This document shows, piece after piece, positions 24,535 to 34,267 of a DNA stretch of 64,000 nucleotides. Origin of the DNA: Sphingomonas sp. (GTDB lineage: Bacteria > Pseudomonadota > Alphaproteobacteria > Sphingomonadales > Sphingomonadaceae); NCBI RefSeq assembly GCF_017745215.1, contig NZ_JAGHZV010000010.1:62001-126000 (forward strand). The letters are read 5' to 3'. The translations under genes were made by a program, and so were the position numbers. A model generated the notes under the pieces. The model saw nothing but the letters and a program-made list of their open reading frames with translations. It was not told the DNA's origin and ran no database searches. Within the stretch, counting starts at the first letter, position 1, and every line of letters begins with the position of its first letter.

Positions 24535-25929
24535 TCAAGGCACCGCGCGGTTCCAGGCCTGCGTCACCCCGCGGCTGCGGCCATAATCCGCCAGGCACGC
24601 CATGTAATTGGGGTGGAACTGCAGCGGCTTGGCCTTGGCGTCGATCGCGCGCCAGGCGCCGCAGGTATTGCCTTCGAACCGGTGGTCGTCGGGTACTTCC
24701 CCCCCGGGCAGGTTGGCGTTGGAGATATACGCCATGCGCATCTGGCCGAGCTTGATCCCGAAGCCTTCGGCATCGTTGACCGAGAAGCGATAGACTTGTC
24801 CCTCGAGCAGGTCGACCGCGCGGAGGCCAAAGGTCGCGGCCGACCATTTGAGCGCCGGCTTGCCGTCGGCCTCCCACGGCCCGCTCTCGAGCGAATTGTT
24901 CGCGATCACCGTCACCCGCGCATCCTTCGTCGCGGCATGGCCGATCGCCGGCAGCAGCTGCTGGAGGAACACGCCGAAGCGCGCGCCGCCGTCCATGTAC
25001 ATGCTCGTGCCATGGTCGGTCTCGAGCGTGATCGGCGGCACCCCCGGCGGAACGCTCGAGGAGGCGAGCAGCGCCTCGACATAGCAGTCCTGCAATCGCA
25101 GCTTCTCCGGCATGTCGCGCGTCGCGCGGATCCGCGAGCCGAGTTCGGTCATGTCGATCGCATAGCCATAGCCGTCGTCGAGATTGACCACGCCGACGTA
25201 GAGCCCGCGGCCTTCCTCGTCGCGCTGGCGGCCGACTTCATCGAGCGTCTGGAGCGTGAGCAGCGCCTTGAGCCGCGCCTTGAGCGGCCCGAAGCCCGCG
25301 GCCGAGCCCTTGAACACGATCCCCGCGGGCCCGCCGAGCTTGCGCGTCATCAGATCGCTCTCGCTGCCGATCGAATAGGCGAGCGCGAGGTCGCCGAGGT
25401 TCGAGGTACCGGGCCGAATCGGGAACTGGTGCGGCTCGCCCGGAGCCTGCGAGGCGAGACGGCCGTCGACCCAGCGATAGTCGGTGCGGTCGGCGGGGAC
25501 GGGGCTGTTGGCGAGGAACATCAGCGTGCTCTGGAGCGAGCCGGTCGAGACGCCGGTGACGATGTCGTAGGTCGGGACCTTGTCCATGCCCCAGAAGAAG
25601 CCCGCGCCGAACGCGCCGTGCTCGCCGCCGCCGCTCAGCACGAGGAACTGGTCGTGGTCCGCGCCCGGCTCGACGTCGCGGATCGCGTGGCGCTGGGCCA
25701 TCTGCGTCTGGATCTGGGCGGTGAAGGCGTCGCTGGGCGCTTCCTGGCCTGCGCCGAGCGCGCCGGGCGCGCCGGCCTGAAGCCCCGGCGTGCCGTCGGG
25801 CCGCGCGACGGGCACCGTCATCGGGATCGCGCGATAATTGCAGCCGGCGATCGGGCGCGGCCGGTCCTGGACGCAGCCGGCGAGCAGCCCCGCGAGCAGC
25901 ATCACCGGCAGAAATGCTTGAATCCGCAT
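24535..25929 (-). CDS. Patatin-like phospholipase lipoprotein
   Basis: The 464-residue product starts with a lipoprotein signal ending LAGC (Cys19). The patatin motifs follow: oxyanion hole GGGEHGAFGAG (residues 100-110), nucleophile GVSTG with Ser128, and catalytic DGG with Asp313. Patatins are Ser-Asp dyad lipid acyl hydrolases. As an envelope lipoprotein it probably acts on phospholipids in the periplasm or outer membrane. An upstream in-frame ATG exists, but the ATG at 25929 gives the lipoprotein signal. Confidence 0.9.
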   Translation of the reverse strand: MRIQAFLPVMLLAGLLAGCVQDRPRPIAGCNYRAIPMTVPVARPDGTPGLQAGAPGALGAGQEAPSDAFTAQIQTQMAQRHAIRDVEPGADHDQFLVLSGGGEHGAFGAGFFWGMDKVPTYDIVTGVSTGSLQSTLMFLANSPVPADRTDYRWVDGRLASQAPGEPHQFPIRPGTSNLGDLALAYSIGSESDLMTRKLGGPAGIVFKGSAAGFGPLKARLKALLTLQTLDEVGRQRDEEGRGLYVGVVNLDDGYGYAIDMTELGSRIRATRDMPEKLRLQDCYVEALLASSSVPPGVPPITLETDHGTSMYMDGGARFGVFLQQLLPAIGHAATKDARVTVIANNSLESGPWEADGKPALKWSAATFGLRAVDLLEGQVYRFSVNDAEGFGIKLGQMRMAYISNANLPGGEVPDDHRFEGNTCGAWRAIDAKAKPLQFHPNYMACLADYGRSRGVTQAWNRAVP

Positions 25930-26051
25930 GCCAATCCCCCTCACCCCGGTCTCGGCGAGAATAGGGCGCCGGGGAGTCCTCGGCAATTGCCCGCAACTTC
26001 TAAAGAAATCGCAAGCGCTTCAACAGGATGGCCGATCTTTACTGTCGAAGT

Positions 26052-26067
26052 CGAACAATATTGTTCG
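26052..26067. promoter_or_regulatory. Perfect 16-bp palindrome upstream of the patatin gene
   Basis: CGAACAATATTGTTCG reads the same on both strands. It lies 123 bp before the patatin start and 7 bp beyond the end of the ABC permease gene. It recalls a GAAC-GTTC dyad of LexA-type sites but has a 6-nt core, so no regulator is assigned. Confidence 0.45.
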
Positions 26068-26074
26068 CGCTCGC

Positions 26075-26917
26075 TCAGTTCTTGAGCTTCCAGCCCCGGC
26101 GCAGCAGCGCATAGCAAGTGAGGCCGAGCACGAGGTCGAGCCCGAGGATCACCACGCTCCCCACCAGCACCGGCGAATCGGCGACGCCGAGGAAGCCGTA
26201 TCGGAACCCCGAGATGATGTAGAAGAAAGGGTTGAAATGGCTGATCGTGCGGAAGGCGGGTGCGAGCCGGTCGACCGAATAGAAGGTGCCCGAGAGCAGG
26301 GCGAGCGGCGCGACGACGAAGTTGGTGACCGCCGCGGCATGGTCGAACTTGGTCGCCCAGATCGAGGTCAGCACGCCCATCAGCGAGAGGAACACCGAGC
26401 CGAGCAGCCCGAACCACAGCACTGCGAAGCCGTTCACCGGGATGACGTGCACCCCCGGCCACAGCAACATCGCGATCCATACCGCGCCGCCGACGCAGAA
26501 GGCGCGCGTCACGGCGCCGCCGGTCAGCGCCGCGAGCAGCTCGGCGGTCGAGAGCGGCGGCATCAGGTAATCGACGATCGTCCCCTGGATCTTGCCGACG
26601 AGCAGCGAGAAACTCGCATTGGCGAAGGCGTTCTGCAGCATGCCCATCACGATGAGCCCCGGCGCGATGAAATCGGGGAAGTGGATCTCGCGCCCCTGCA
26701 GCGCCACGGTGCGCCCGCCGCCGCCCAGCGCGACCGAGAAGATCACGAGGAACAGCAGCGTGGTGACCGCCGGCGCCCAAACTGTCTGGAGCTGCACCTT
26801 GAAGAAACGGCGCACCTCCTTGATATAGAGCGTTCGCAGGCCTCCCCAGTTGACGTTGCGGATGACCGGAACGCCGGGCTCGGGGAGCTGTTGACCGATT
26901 TCTGGCTGGCTGGGCAT
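26075..26917 (-). CDS. ABC-2 type transporter permease
   Basis: The 280-residue product has the ABC-2 permease fold: a cytoplasmic N-terminus (NVNWGGLRTLYIKEVRRFFKV), then six hydrophobic segments with the family motif FRYGFLG near the end and a PLSTAELLAALTGG loop. It would form half of a drug or polysaccharide exporter with an ATPase. No ABC ATPase gene is adjacent, so its partner is elsewhere. The start at 26917 is 52 nt from the divergent gcrA start. Confidence 0.85.
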   Translation of the reverse strand: MPSQPEIGQQLPEPGVPVIRNVNWGGLRTLYIKEVRRFFKVQLQTVWAPAVTTLLFLVIFSVALGGGGRTVALQGREIHFPDFIAPGLIVMGMLQNAFANASFSLLVGKIQGTIVDYLMPPLSTAELLAALTGGAVTRAFCVGGAVWIAMLLWPGVHVIPVNGFAVLWFGLLGSVFLSLMGVLTSIWATKFDHAAAVTNFVVAPLALLSGTFYSVDRLAPAFRTISHFNPFFYIISGFRYGFLGVADSPVLVGSVVILGLDLVLGLTCYALLRRGWKLKN

Positions 26918-26969
26918 GGCGCGTTCGCGTACTCGCTGCCCGCGCAGCCTGCAAGGTGAAGGAAGACTG

Positions 26970-27635
26970 GTGAGCTGGACCGAAGAGCGGATCGATACCC
27001 TCAAGCGGATGTGGGACAGCGGGATGACCGCGACTCAGATCGCCGAGGAACTGGGCGGGGTGAGCCGCAATGCGGTGATCGGCAAGGCGCATCGCCTGGG
27101 CCTGCCGGCGCGGCCGTCGCCAGTGAAGCCCAACGAAGCCAAGGCCGAATCGACGCCGCGCCCGGCGCCCGCCGCACCGTCGCCGGCCCCCGCGCCGCGC
27201 CCTGCTCCGACCGCCGCGCCGGCTGCAGCCCCGGCCCCGGCTGCGCCTGCTGCTGCGTCGGCGCCGGCAGCCCCTGCGGGCGAGTCCAAACCCGACGGGC
27301 CGGTGCTCCGCTCGGTCGGTCCCGGCGGCTTCCTGCGCCAGAACCCCGGCGAGGCCTCAGCGCCGATCGCGCCCGCGCCGCCGCGTCGCCTCGTGCCGGC
27401 CAAGCCGAGCGAAGCGATCGCGGGCAAGACCTCGCTGCTCGATCTCAATGACAAGGTCTGCAAATGGCCGATCGGCCATCCCGGCGAGCCCGACTTCCAT
27501 TTCTGCGGCGACAAGGTGAACCCGGGCTTCCCCTATTGCGTCGATCATTGCGGCCACGCCTATCAGGCGCAGCTCCCGCGCCGCGACCGCCGTCCCCCGC
27601 CGCCGCTGCCCTTCGGCGGCCCCAGGGTTCGTTGA
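26970..27635 (+). CDS. gcrA: GcrA cell-cycle regulator
   Basis: The 221-residue product opens with the GcrA DNA-binding domain (SWTEERIDTLKRMWDSGMTA, ELGGVSRNAVIGKAHRLGLPA) and ends with the sigma-binding domain (CKWPIGHPGEPDFHFCGDK, YCVDHCGHAYQ). Between them is a Pro/Ala-rich linker of about 70 residues. GcrA binds sigma70 at promoters with CcrM-methylated GANTC sites and drives cell-cycle genes in alphaproteobacteria. It starts with GTG at 26970, preceded by AAGGAAG. A long ORF opens upstream but is not conserved. Confidence 0.95.
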   Translation: MSWTEERIDTLKRMWDSGMTATQIAEELGGVSRNAVIGKAHRLGLPARPSPVKPNEAKAESTPRPAPAAPSPAPAPRPAPTAAPAAAPAPAAPAAASAPAAPAGESKPDGPVLRSVGPGGFLRQNPGEASAPIAPAPPRRLVPAKPSEAIAGKTSLLDLNDKVCKWPIGHPGEPDFHFCGDKVNPGFPYCVDHCGHAYQAQLPRRDRRPPPPLPFGGPRVR

Positions 27636-27669
27636 CGCGTCCGCCGAGCGGCAGACACGGATCAATCGA

Positions 27670-27703
27670 AGCGCCCCGGAAGCCCGGCTTCCGGGGCGCT
27701 TTG
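27670..27703 (+). terminator. Intrinsic terminator after gcrA
   Basis: A perfect 13-bp stem, AGCGCCCCGGAAG with CTTCCGGGGCGCT, across a 5-nt loop, followed by TTTG. It lies 35 nt past the gcrA stop and 4 nt before the stop of the convergent hydrolase gene, so it may work in both directions. Confidence 0.82.
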
Positions 27704-27706
27704 CAT

Positions 27707-28858
27707 TCAGGGCTTGGCGGCCGCCTCGCCATATTCCCACGCCCAGGGCAGGCCCGTCTCGCCCAGCACGGCGCGCGTGATCTCGGGGAAGCCGCGCTCG
27801 GCGCGGACGTCGTTGGCGAGGATCACCAGGCTGCGGCGGCCGCGGTCGAGCGTCGCCCAGAGGTTGCCGGTCGACTCATTGTGGCCGGTCTTGAAGAAGC
27901 CCGGCCCCTGCGGCCCCTGGAAGGTCACCACGCCCAGCCCCGCCGAGACACCCTTGGGCCGCTCGGCCGGCGGCAGCTCGGGCGCGAGCGTCGGGAACTG
28001 GCTGCGCGTCGTGATCGGCAGCTGCGGGCGGATCATCTCCGCGCGCGCTTTGGCGCTGATCCCCTCGCCCCGCGCGAAGCCCGCGGCGAACTTCGCCATG
28101 TCGGCGATCGTCGTGTCCATCGATCCCGCGGCGCGGACGCGGCTGCGCTCGTCGTGCGGCTCGACCTTGCCCTCGGCGGTCCAGCCGTCGGCGAGGTTCC
28201 TCGCGAAGTCGGGGCGCCACTTCATGCTCGTGTTCGCCATGCCGAAGCGATCGAACACGCGGCGCTGCATCTCGGCGCCGAGCTCGAGCCCCAGCCCCTG
28301 CTCGATCACGAACTGGAGCAGGATGATCCCCTCGCCCGAATAGGCGTAGCGCGTGCCCGGATCGAAGTGCATCCGCAGCTTCTCGTCGGGCTCGAGGTAG
28401 GCGAAATTGGCGAAGCCGGTGCTGTGGGTCAGGATGATCCGCGGCGTGATCCGGCGCCAGCGCTCGTCGTCGGCGAGGTCGCCCCAATTCCCATAGGCGT
28501 CGAGATTGCCATATTCGGGCAAGGGCTTGGGCAGGATGTCGGCGATCGAGCGGTCGAGCGCGAGCTTCCCCTCGTCGACCATCTGCATCACCGTATAGGC
28601 GAACACTGCCTTGGTGACCGAGGCGCCGTACATCACCGTGTCGGTGGTCAGCGGATCGCCCGCCTCGTTTCGCGCGCCGAAGGCGTGGACGCCGGTGACC
28701 TGGCCGTCCGCCACCGTCGCGACCGCGAGCCCGCGCGCACCGCTCCGCGCCATTGCCATCCGCGCGACCGCTTCAATCCCGAAGGTCGCGCCCGCCGCCG
28801 CGCTGGGCACGAACGGGCTGGCGGCGAGCATCGCCATTGCCGTGCGCCTGTCGATCAT
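27707..28858 (-). CDS. Secreted serine hydrolase, beta-lactamase class C/esterase fold
   Basis: The 383-residue product has an N-terminal signal-like segment (SPFVPSAAAG). It carries the SxxK motif Ser80-Val-Thr-Lys83 (YGASVTKAVFAY) and the Tyr dyad motif YAYSGEG (Tyr171/Tyr173), the class C beta-lactamase/esterase/D-peptidase layout. Substrates of such proteins range from peptidoglycan to esters, so antibiotic hydrolysis cannot be asserted. Its start overlaps the upstream collar-domain protein gene by 4 nt. Confidence 0.85.
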   Translation of the reverse strand: MIDRRTAMAMLAASPFVPSAAAGATFGIEAVARMAMARSGARGLAVATVADGQVTGVHAFGARNEAGDPLTTDTVMYGASVTKAVFAYTVMQMVDEGKLALDRSIADILPKPLPEYGNLDAYGNWGDLADDERWRRITPRIILTHSTGFANFAYLEPDEKLRMHFDPGTRYAYSGEGIILLQFVIEQGLGLELGAEMQRRVFDRFGMANTSMKWRPDFARNLADGWTAEGKVEPHDERSRVRAAGSMDTTIADMAKFAAGFARGEGISAKARAEMIRPQLPITTRSQFPTLAPELPPAERPKGVSAGLGVVTFQGPQGPGFFKTGHNESTGNLWATLDRGRRSLVILANDVRAERGFPEITRAVLGETGLPWAWEYGEAAAKP

Positions 28859-29229
28859 TTCATATCCCCCTCGAGCACCACGCAATAGACGAGCGGCAGG
28901 TCGGTCCGCATCGCCGGCGCCATGCGCGTCGCGCCGGGCGCGGGCGTGGTGCGCGCGAGGTTGTTGAGCGCGATCTGCTGCGCGCGCAGGTCGGGGAGCG
29001 CGAAGCTCTTCACGCCGTCGCCGCCATAAGCGGTGCCGAACAGCCGGAAGAGCGCGTCATGGTCGCGCACCGAGAGCAGCTCGCCGTTCGCCGCCTTCAT
29101 CCCTGCGGGGCATTGGCCGGTGGCGCTGATCACGATCTCGCCGGCGAAGCGCTGCGCGGCGGCGGGAATAGCGACGCACAGCGCCAGCAAGCCGGTGCAC
29201 AAGGTTAAGCCATTGAACGGCAAGCGCAT
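28855..29229 (-). CDS. Secreted protein with phage tail-collar-type domain
   Basis: The 124-residue product has a signal peptide (residues 1-25, IPAAAQ) followed by LSVRDHDALFRLFGTAYGGD and KSFALPDLRAQ, the pattern of tail-collar (Collar) domains found in phage tails and in microcystin-dependent proteins. Here the domain is on a secreted single protein, with no phage genes around it. Its stop overlaps the start of the serine hydrolase gene (ATGA), so the two form a transcript. Confidence 0.82.
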   Translation of the reverse strand: MRLPFNGLTLCTGLLALCVAIPAAAQRFAGEIVISATGQCPAGMKAANGELLSVRDHDALFRLFGTAYGGDGVKSFALPDLRAQQIALNNLARTTPAPGATRMAPAMRTDLPLVYCVVLEGDMK

Positions 29230-29256
29230 TCATTCCCTCCCTGATTCGCCGCCCTG

Positions 29257-29799
29257 CTATAGCGGGCGTCGCATGCCGATCCAGATCACCGCTTCGGTGG
29301 CGGCCGAGACGAGCGGCGCGATCAGCCATGCTGCAAGGCCACGCACCTCCCGTGAAGCGTTGTCGCGATGCTCACGCTCCTCGGCGACAATCTGAGCAAT
29401 CACCACGACTGCCGCGGGATCGATTGTCGCGAGCTTCGCCATCTGGTCCTCGAGGTGGCAGAGCACCACCCGCTCGATCCCGAGCGTCGCCGCGGCGATC
29501 GCCGAGGGGCCGAGCAGCCCCGTCACCACACCCAGCGTCGTGCCCAGCACCCCGCACGGCGCGTAGCTCCAGCACCACCGCTGCCCGCGCCGCGCGATCT
29601 CGGCAGCGAACAGTGCGCGGTGGCGCCGTTCGTGCGCGAGGCAATGCTCGATCCCCGCGACCGCGCCCGGCGATCGCCAGCGTGCGATTCGCGCCTGCGC
29701 GGCATAGACGCACACCGCGCCATGCTCGCCGGCATGATCGACGCGCAGGATCCGATCCCCCCGGGTCTCCCCCGCCGCCATTTCCGCCGTCAGCACCAT
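29257..29799 (-). CDS. coq7: 2-octaprenyl-3-methyl-6-methoxy-1,4-benzoquinol hydroxylase (Coq7)
   Basis: The 180-residue product carries the di-iron carboxylate ligands of Coq7: E in RVDHAGEHGAVC, HERRH (residues about 56-60), a Glu in LGIERVVLCHLEDQ and EEREHRD. It hydroxylates demethoxyubiquinone, the penultimate ring modification in ubiquinone synthesis. Two start choices exist: 29799 and an ATG at 29781. It is divergent from parE, 83 nt away. Confidence 0.94.
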   Translation of the reverse strand: MVLTAEMAAGETRGDRILRVDHAGEHGAVCVYAAQARIARWRSPGAVAGIEHCLAHERRHRALFAAEIARRGQRWCWSYAPCGVLGTTLGVVTGLLGPSAIAAATLGIERVVLCHLEDQMAKLATIDPAAVVVIAQIVAEEREHRDNASREVRGLAAWLIAPLVSAATEAVIWIGMRRPL

Positions 29800-29834
29800 T
29801 TCCCCTGCCTATCGCATCGGCTTTCGGTGGATAA

Positions 29835-31859
<2,025 letters not shown>

Positions 31860-31920
31860 TCGAGCATCGGAAAGTCAGCCTCCGTTCATCTCCCCGCAAG
31901 GAAACTCGCCCGCGAAAACA

Positions 31921-31928
31921 GGGGAGGA
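31921..31928 (+). promoter_or_regulatory. Ribosome binding site that selects the 31935 start
   Basis: GGGGAGGA at 31921-31928 touches a first ATG at 31929 with no spacer, but stands 6 nt before a second in-frame ATG at 31935, so the second is the likely start. Confidence 0.6.
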
Positions 31929-31934
31929 ATGCCG

Positions 31935-32651
31935 ATGATCCGCCGGTGCATCCTGGGCTTCGCGCTCGCCACGAGCGCCTTGGCCGCCGGGCCCGCGAGC
32001 GCGCAGGACAGCGAAGCCCAGCCACGCGATGCGATGGGCCCGCGCAACCTCTTCGCCGGCAGCAGCTCGCGCAGCATGACCTGCCAGGCCGCGCGTACCA
32101 TCGCCGGCGTCGACCATCGCTACCGCGCGAGCTTCACCTTCGAGAACAACCAGCCGGTGCCGACCGGCGAAGGCACGTTCGCCACCGCATCGGCCTCGCT
32201 CGTGCCCGCCACGCTCTCGCTCGGCACCGGCGTGACCATCGCCGACCGCAAGCACCTCGGGCTCAGCCAGACCGCCACCTTCCGCCAGGACTGGGGCAAG
32301 GATTACGACATCAGCTACGAGCTCGACCTGACGCTGAGCATCCCCGGCACGAGCGACCAGCCGCTCGTCTCGCGCGTCTACCTCGACGGCAGGCAAATCT
32401 GGTACCAGGGCCTCCACAATCCCAAGCCGGGCACCAGCCTCTATGCGATCGAGCGCGTCGACAAGCTCGACAGGGGCGCCGACCCGCCCCACGGGCGCCT
32501 CCGCTTCACCTTCGAACGCGACGGCACGCAGGTCGCCGACCTGTCGTTCGACGCTTCGTTGCTGCTCGCACGCGAGTTCGTCGAGGAGAACACCAAGCCG
32601 CTGGTCAGTCAGGACCTCGCCGGCGGGCGACTCCCGCCCGGCTGCCGCTAA
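31935..32651 (+). CDS. Secreted protein, unknown function
   Basis: The 238-residue product has a signal peptide (residues 1-24, PASAQ) and a mature region rich in beta-strand-like motifs, with two cysteines that could pair. It contains SVFTFEN- and TATFRQDWGKDYD-like stretches but no recognised domain. It starts an envelope-related cluster: 62 nt after it begins the first of two tandem membrane-anchored regulators. Co-transcription is likely but not proven. Confidence 0.72.
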   Translation: MIRRCILGFALATSALAAGPASAQDSEAQPRDAMGPRNLFAGSSSRSMTCQAARTIAGVDHRYRASFTFENNQPVPTGEGTFATASASLVPATLSLGTGVTIADRKHLGLSQTATFRQDWGKDYDISYELDLTLSIPGTSDQPLVSRVYLDGRQIWYQGLHNPKPGTSLYAIERVDKLDRGADPPHGRLRFTFERDGTQVADLSFDASLLLAREFVEENTKPLVSQDLAGGRLPPGCR

Positions 32652-32713
32652 TCGATCGACGCCCCGCGCCCGCGCCTCTATGAAGGGGCGGGTGCCAGCG
32701 GGGAGAGCGGCGA

Positions 32714-34267
32714 GTGAGTGATGGCGACGGGCGGATCGATCTCGCGCATGCGCCGGGATTCGCGCTCGGCCGCGTCGCGGTCAGGCCCGGCACGCGCGAG
32801 CTGGTGCGCGACGACGGCGCGGTCGAGGTGCTCGAGCCGCGCGTGATGCAGGTGCTCGTCGCGCTCGCCCGAGCCGACGGGGCGATCGTCAGCCGCGACG
32901 ACCTGACCCGGCTCTGCTGGGAAGGTCGCGTCGTCGGCGAGGATGCGATCAACCGCGTGATCTCGCGCCTTCGCCGCTCGGCCGAAGGGATCGGCGAAGG
33001 CAGCTTCGCGATCGAGACGATCACCAAGGTCGGCTACCGGCTGGTCCGCACGGCCGCTGAGACATCGCCGCCCTCGCCAGCGGCACCGGCAACGCCGGCG
33101 GCCCCGTCGCGCCGCGCGCTGGTGATCGGCGGCGGCGGCGCGCTGGCGGCGGCCGCGCTGGGCGGCTGGTGGCTCTGGCCGCGCGACCGCGGCCCGCAGC
33201 CGCCGCCCGCCGACGTCGCCGGCATGGTCAAATCGGGCTACGATGCGATGCGCCAGGCGACCATCGAGGGCAATGCCGCCGCGATGGGCCTGCTCACGCG
33301 CGTGACCGAGCTCCACCCCGATTATGCCGACGGCTGGGGGTTGCTCGCCCATATCTATGCGCTCCAGTCGCACTATGCCGAGCCGCGCATGGCGCCCCAG
33401 CTCGCCGACAAGGCGCGCAACGTGATCGCGCGGACCTTCTCGCTCGATCCGGTCAATGCCTATGCCAATGGCGCCGCGGCCTGGCTCTATCCGCGGCTCG
33501 GTCATTGGGCGGTGCAGGAGCGGCTGCTCCGCGTCGGGCTCGACCAGCGCCCCGACGACGGGCTGCTCGCCAACGACATGGGCATCACGCTGGTCCAGGT
33601 CGGCCGGATGCGCGAGGCGGCGGACCTGATGACGCGCGCGGTCGCCGCGACCTCGCCCGCGCCCAACGAGCTGTTCTTCCACCTGCAATGCCTGTGGGGC
33701 GCGAACCGGATGGACGAGCTCGATCGCGCGATGGACCAGGCCTATCGGCTGTTCCCGCTTCACTTCGCGATCTGGTTCGGCCGCTATTACACCTACACCT
33801 TCACCGGCCGTTTCGACGAGGCGATCGCGATGGGCGAGAATCTCGACGGCCGCCCCGCGGGAATCCCCGATATCGAGATCGAGCGCGTGCTGATCTACAC
33901 GCGTGCGCTCAAGTCGCGCGCGCCGGCCGAGGTGGCGCGCGCGATCGAGGTGATGCTCGACCAGGCGCACGAGGGCGCGGGCTACGCCGAGAACACCATC
34001 CAGTATCTCACCGCCTATGGCCGGCTCGACCTCACCTTCGAGGTCGCCGACGCCTATTTCTTCAACCGAGGCTTCACCGTGCCCGACAATCGCTTCGACC
34101 CCAAGGCGCGCACCTATTCGCGGATCGAGGACCGGCGATCGATGTACCTCTTCCTGCCGCACCTCGCCCCGATGCGCCGCGATCCGCGCTTCGCGAAGCT
34201 GGTCGGCGATCTCGGCCTCGAACGCTATTGGCGCGAAAGCGGCAGGCGCCCGGACTATCGGACGTGA
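32714..34267 (+). CDS. Membrane-anchored winged-helix regulator with periplasmic TPR-like domain (upstream of two)
   Basis: The 517-residue product begins with an OmpR/CadC-type winged helix (about residues 20-112: LEPRVMQVLVALARADGAIV, GRVVGEDAINRVISRLRR, ETITKVGYRLV). A Pro/Ala linker and one membrane span (about 135-155) follow, then a roughly 340-residue periplasmic part with helical TPR-like repeats. This is the ToxR/CadC plan: DNA binding and sensing in one chain, with no receiver domain. It starts with GTG at 32714. The stop overlaps the start of the next, related gene (GTGA). Confidence 0.88.
   Translation: MSDGDGRIDLAHAPGFALGRVAVRPGTRELVRDDGAVEVLEPRVMQVLVALARADGAIVSRDDLTRLCWEGRVVGEDAINRVISRLRRSAEGIGEGSFAIETITKVGYRLVRTAAETSPPSPAAPATPAAPSRRALVIGGGGALAAAALGGWWLWPRDRGPQPPPADVAGMVKSGYDAMRQATIEGNAAAMGLLTRVTELHPDYADGWGLLAHIYALQSHYAEPRMAPQLADKARNVIARTFSLDPVNAYANGAAAWLYPRLGHWAVQERLLRVGLDQRPDDGLLANDMGITLVQVGRMREAADLMTRAVAATSPAPNELFFHLQCLWGANRMDELDRAMDQAYRLFPLHFAIWFGRYYTYTFTGRFDEAIAMGENLDGRPAGIPDIEIERVLIYTRALKSRAPAEVARAIEVMLDQAHEGAGYAENTIQYLTAYGRLDLTFEVADAYFFNRGFTVPDNRFDPKARTYSRIEDRRSMYLFLPHLAPMRRDPRFAKLVGDLGLERYWRESGRRPDYRT

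Noticed and set aside
28855..29229. Prophage remnant based on the tail-collar domain
   Set aside because: The protein has a signal peptide, is coupled to a serine hydrolase, and there are no integrase, capsid or other tail genes nearby.
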